The notes under the pieces are model-generated. The model had not been told where the DNA came from, did no database searches, and saw nothing but the letters and a program-made list of their open reading frames with translations. This document shows, piece by piece, positions 63,056 to 64,000 of a stretch of DNA of 64,000 nt (positions are counted from its first letter, which is position 1; each line of letters starts with the position of its first letter). The position numbers were made by a program, and so were the translations under genes. The stretch comes from Eubacterium xylanophilum ATCC 35991 (GTDB taxonomy: Bacteria; Bacillota; Clostridia; Lachnospirales; Lachnospiraceae): positions 20,405 through 84,404 of the forward strand of contig NZ_JAEB01000013.1 in NCBI RefSeq assembly GCF_000518685.1, given 5' to 3'.

Positions 63056-63598
63056 TTATAGTAACCCTTCTACAAACTTATCTACGTCCTTCATCTTAGC
63101 TGTTGGCTCAAATCTTGCAACGACATTACCACTTCTGTCGATTACAAACTTTGTAAAGTTCCACTTAATCTCAGAGTTATTCTTGTAGTCTTTGTCAATC
63201 TTAGAAAGCATAGCTCCCATCGCCAAAGCCTTTGGTCCTTTCCCGAATCCTTCAAAGCCCTTCTGCTCCTTCAAATACTTGAACAAAGGAATGGCATTCT
63301 CTCCATTTACATCAGACTTTTTCATCTGAGGGAACTGAGTGTTGTACTTAAGAGTGCAGAACTCATGAATCTCCTCGTCTGACTCAGGCGCCTGTCCCGC
63401 AAACTGATTACAAGGCACGTCAATAACCTCGAATCCCTGGTCATGATACTTCTCATACATCTCTTCAATGTCCTTATAATGTGGTGTGAATCCACATCCT
63501 GTTGCCGTGTTAACAACGAGAACAACCTTGCCCTCATAATCCTTCATTGACACTTCTTCACCAGAAGCTGCAGTTACACTTTGATCATAAAATCCCAT
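63056..63598 (-). CDS. Glutathione peroxidase-family thiol peroxidase
   Basis: 180 residues. Peroxidatic Cys35 in NTATGCGFT, Gln in NQFAGQAP, Asn/Trp in WNFTKFVID: the GPx tetrad. The Cys form is not selenium-dependent, and in bacteria usually uses thioredoxin, not glutathione. The ATG at 63598 has GGAGG 8 bases upstream; the open frame begins 17 codons earlier. It is the first gene of the GPx-OhrR-HAD operon. Confidence 0.95.
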   Translation of the reverse strand: MGFYDQSVTAASGEEVSMKDYEGKVVLVVNTATGCGFTPHYKDIEEMYEKYHDQGFEVIDVPCNQFAGQAPESDEEIHEFCTLKYNTQFPQMKKSDVNGENAIPLFKYLKEQKGFEGFGKGPKALAMGAMLSKIDKDYKNNSEIKWNFTKFVIDRSGNVVARFEPTAKMKDVDKFVEGLL

Positions 63599-63624
63599 AT
63601 CATAGTCCTCCTTTGAAATTTTAT

Positions 63625-63663
63625 ATTTGACTATATTATATTTTATCAAATGTATTTTGTCAA
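63625..63663 (-). promoter_or_regulatory. GPx operon promoter with candidate OhrR operator
   Basis: Minus strand: TTGACA (63663-63658), 17-base spacer, TATAAT (63640-63635): full consensus. Inverted repeat ATTTGA (63625-63630) / TCAAAT (63646-63651) brackets the -10 box and would let a repressor block it. Confidence 0.7.
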
Positions 63664-63679
63664 CACTTTTTTTTTGGGG

Positions 63680-63726
63680 GCTGTCGCACTAACGATTAAA
63701 AATCGTTAGTGTGCAGCTCCTTTTTT
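63680..63726 (+). terminator. Strong stem-loop with T-run, no gene upstream on its strand
   Basis: An 11-bp perfect inner stem (CACTAACGATT / AATCGTTAGTG), a GCTG/CAGC outer stem, then TTTTTT. Reads as a plus-strand terminator. The rest of 63727-64000 shows no gene I can support; the last 100 bases are G-rich on the plus strand. Confidence 0.6.
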
Positions 63727-64000
63727 AGTCTAAAATCAAGGGAATTATCCTAATTTTTTTGATAACAAGCATGTATTCCAGAAAAAGGCGCACTTATCTA
63801 AGCCCTGTTGAAAAGCCATTTTAACTTTTTAAAATTTATGCGGCTCTCAAAGGAAATAAATGTGTCCCAGTTCTGCCATTTTGTATTTTGTTATGAAGTT
63901 TATATCGGGGGAGGAAGGGCCGTGAGAGCTGGCGGGGGAGAGGGTGATGCGGTGGTTTTGGTGGTTAGTACGGCTAGAATGGCGAGAAGAAGAAATCTAG

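Noticed and set aside
63922..64000. Partial plus-strand gene starting GTG at 63922 after GGAGG
   Set aside because: Fewer than 27 codons are visible, ending at or just before the window edge, with G-rich biased sequence and no homology I recognise; not enough to call.

Overview
The window looks like chromosomal DNA of a low-GC, anaerobic, Gram-positive Firmicute. The likely family is Lachnospiraceae (Butyrivibrio/Pseudobutyrivibrio-like), which is an inference from gene content, not a phylogeny. The signs are strong GGAGG ribosome sites, sigma-A promoters with 17-18 bp spacers, a lipoprotein GH10 xylanase, BspA-type leucine-rich repeats, a desulfoferrodoxin, and paired YolD-like/Y-family polymerase genes. 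About 50 genes are visible. Nearly all are on the minus strand; only four plus-strand transcription units exist (trpS, a glucosaminidase-like gene, sir2, and sigma/anti-sigma). No tRNA, rRNA, intact insertion sequence or CRISPR array was found.

Layout. 1-2.2 kb: heterodimeric ABC exporter. 2.4-6.1 kb: NAD synthesis operon nadA-nadB-nadC with its niacin repressor niaR last. 6.2-8.6 kb: xylanase diverging from trpS. 8.7-11.6 kb: dapF, a DUF1934-type gene, ddl and a small membrane gene (lysine/peptidoglycan theme). 11.8-13.2 kb: secreted glucosaminidase-like protein. 13.2-18.4 kb: duplicated cluster of two secreted cysteine-peptidase-like proteins and three membrane-anchored partners. 18.5-21.9 kb: an unusual sensor-EAL-beta-helix protein coupled to a HAD phosphatase. 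22-33.8 kb: uvrC, HAD, ftsH, the transglutaminase/DUF58/MoxR module, a glycosyltransferase and recJ. 33.8-37.4 kb: aquaporin, two DegV proteins, sir2. 37.4-42 kb: a PD-(D/E)XK-like gene, a 1.1 kb array of hairpin repeats, yolD-like, Y-family polymerase and purC. 42-48 kb: DMT transporter, LRR surface protein, YunG-Nudix fusion, glycosyltransferase, anchored wall protein. 48.2-54 kb: exonuclease, YhaN/YhaO-like pair and a MATE-HATPase fusion. 54-59.4 kb: a methyltransferase, a HerA-like ATPase and a coiled-coil protein. 59.6-61.3 kb: ECF sigma factor and anti-sigma factor. 61.4-63.6 kb: desulfoferrodoxin, HAD, OhrR-like regulator and glutathione peroxidase (oxidative stress).

The most unusual content is: (1) the tandem array at 38.4-39.5 kb of about 15 hairpins with identical GC-rich stems and two interleaved loop classes; (2) the secreted peptidase-like/anchored-partner cluster at 13.2-18.4 kb, whose partner genes share a nearly identical 3' end over diverged 5' parts; (3) the HerA-like ATPase, coiled-coil and methyltransferase operon at 54-59.4 kb; and (4) a short stem-loop element found four times, always between a plus-strand stop codon and its terminator. 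None of the functional proposals for these has been tested here; they rest on motifs and context.
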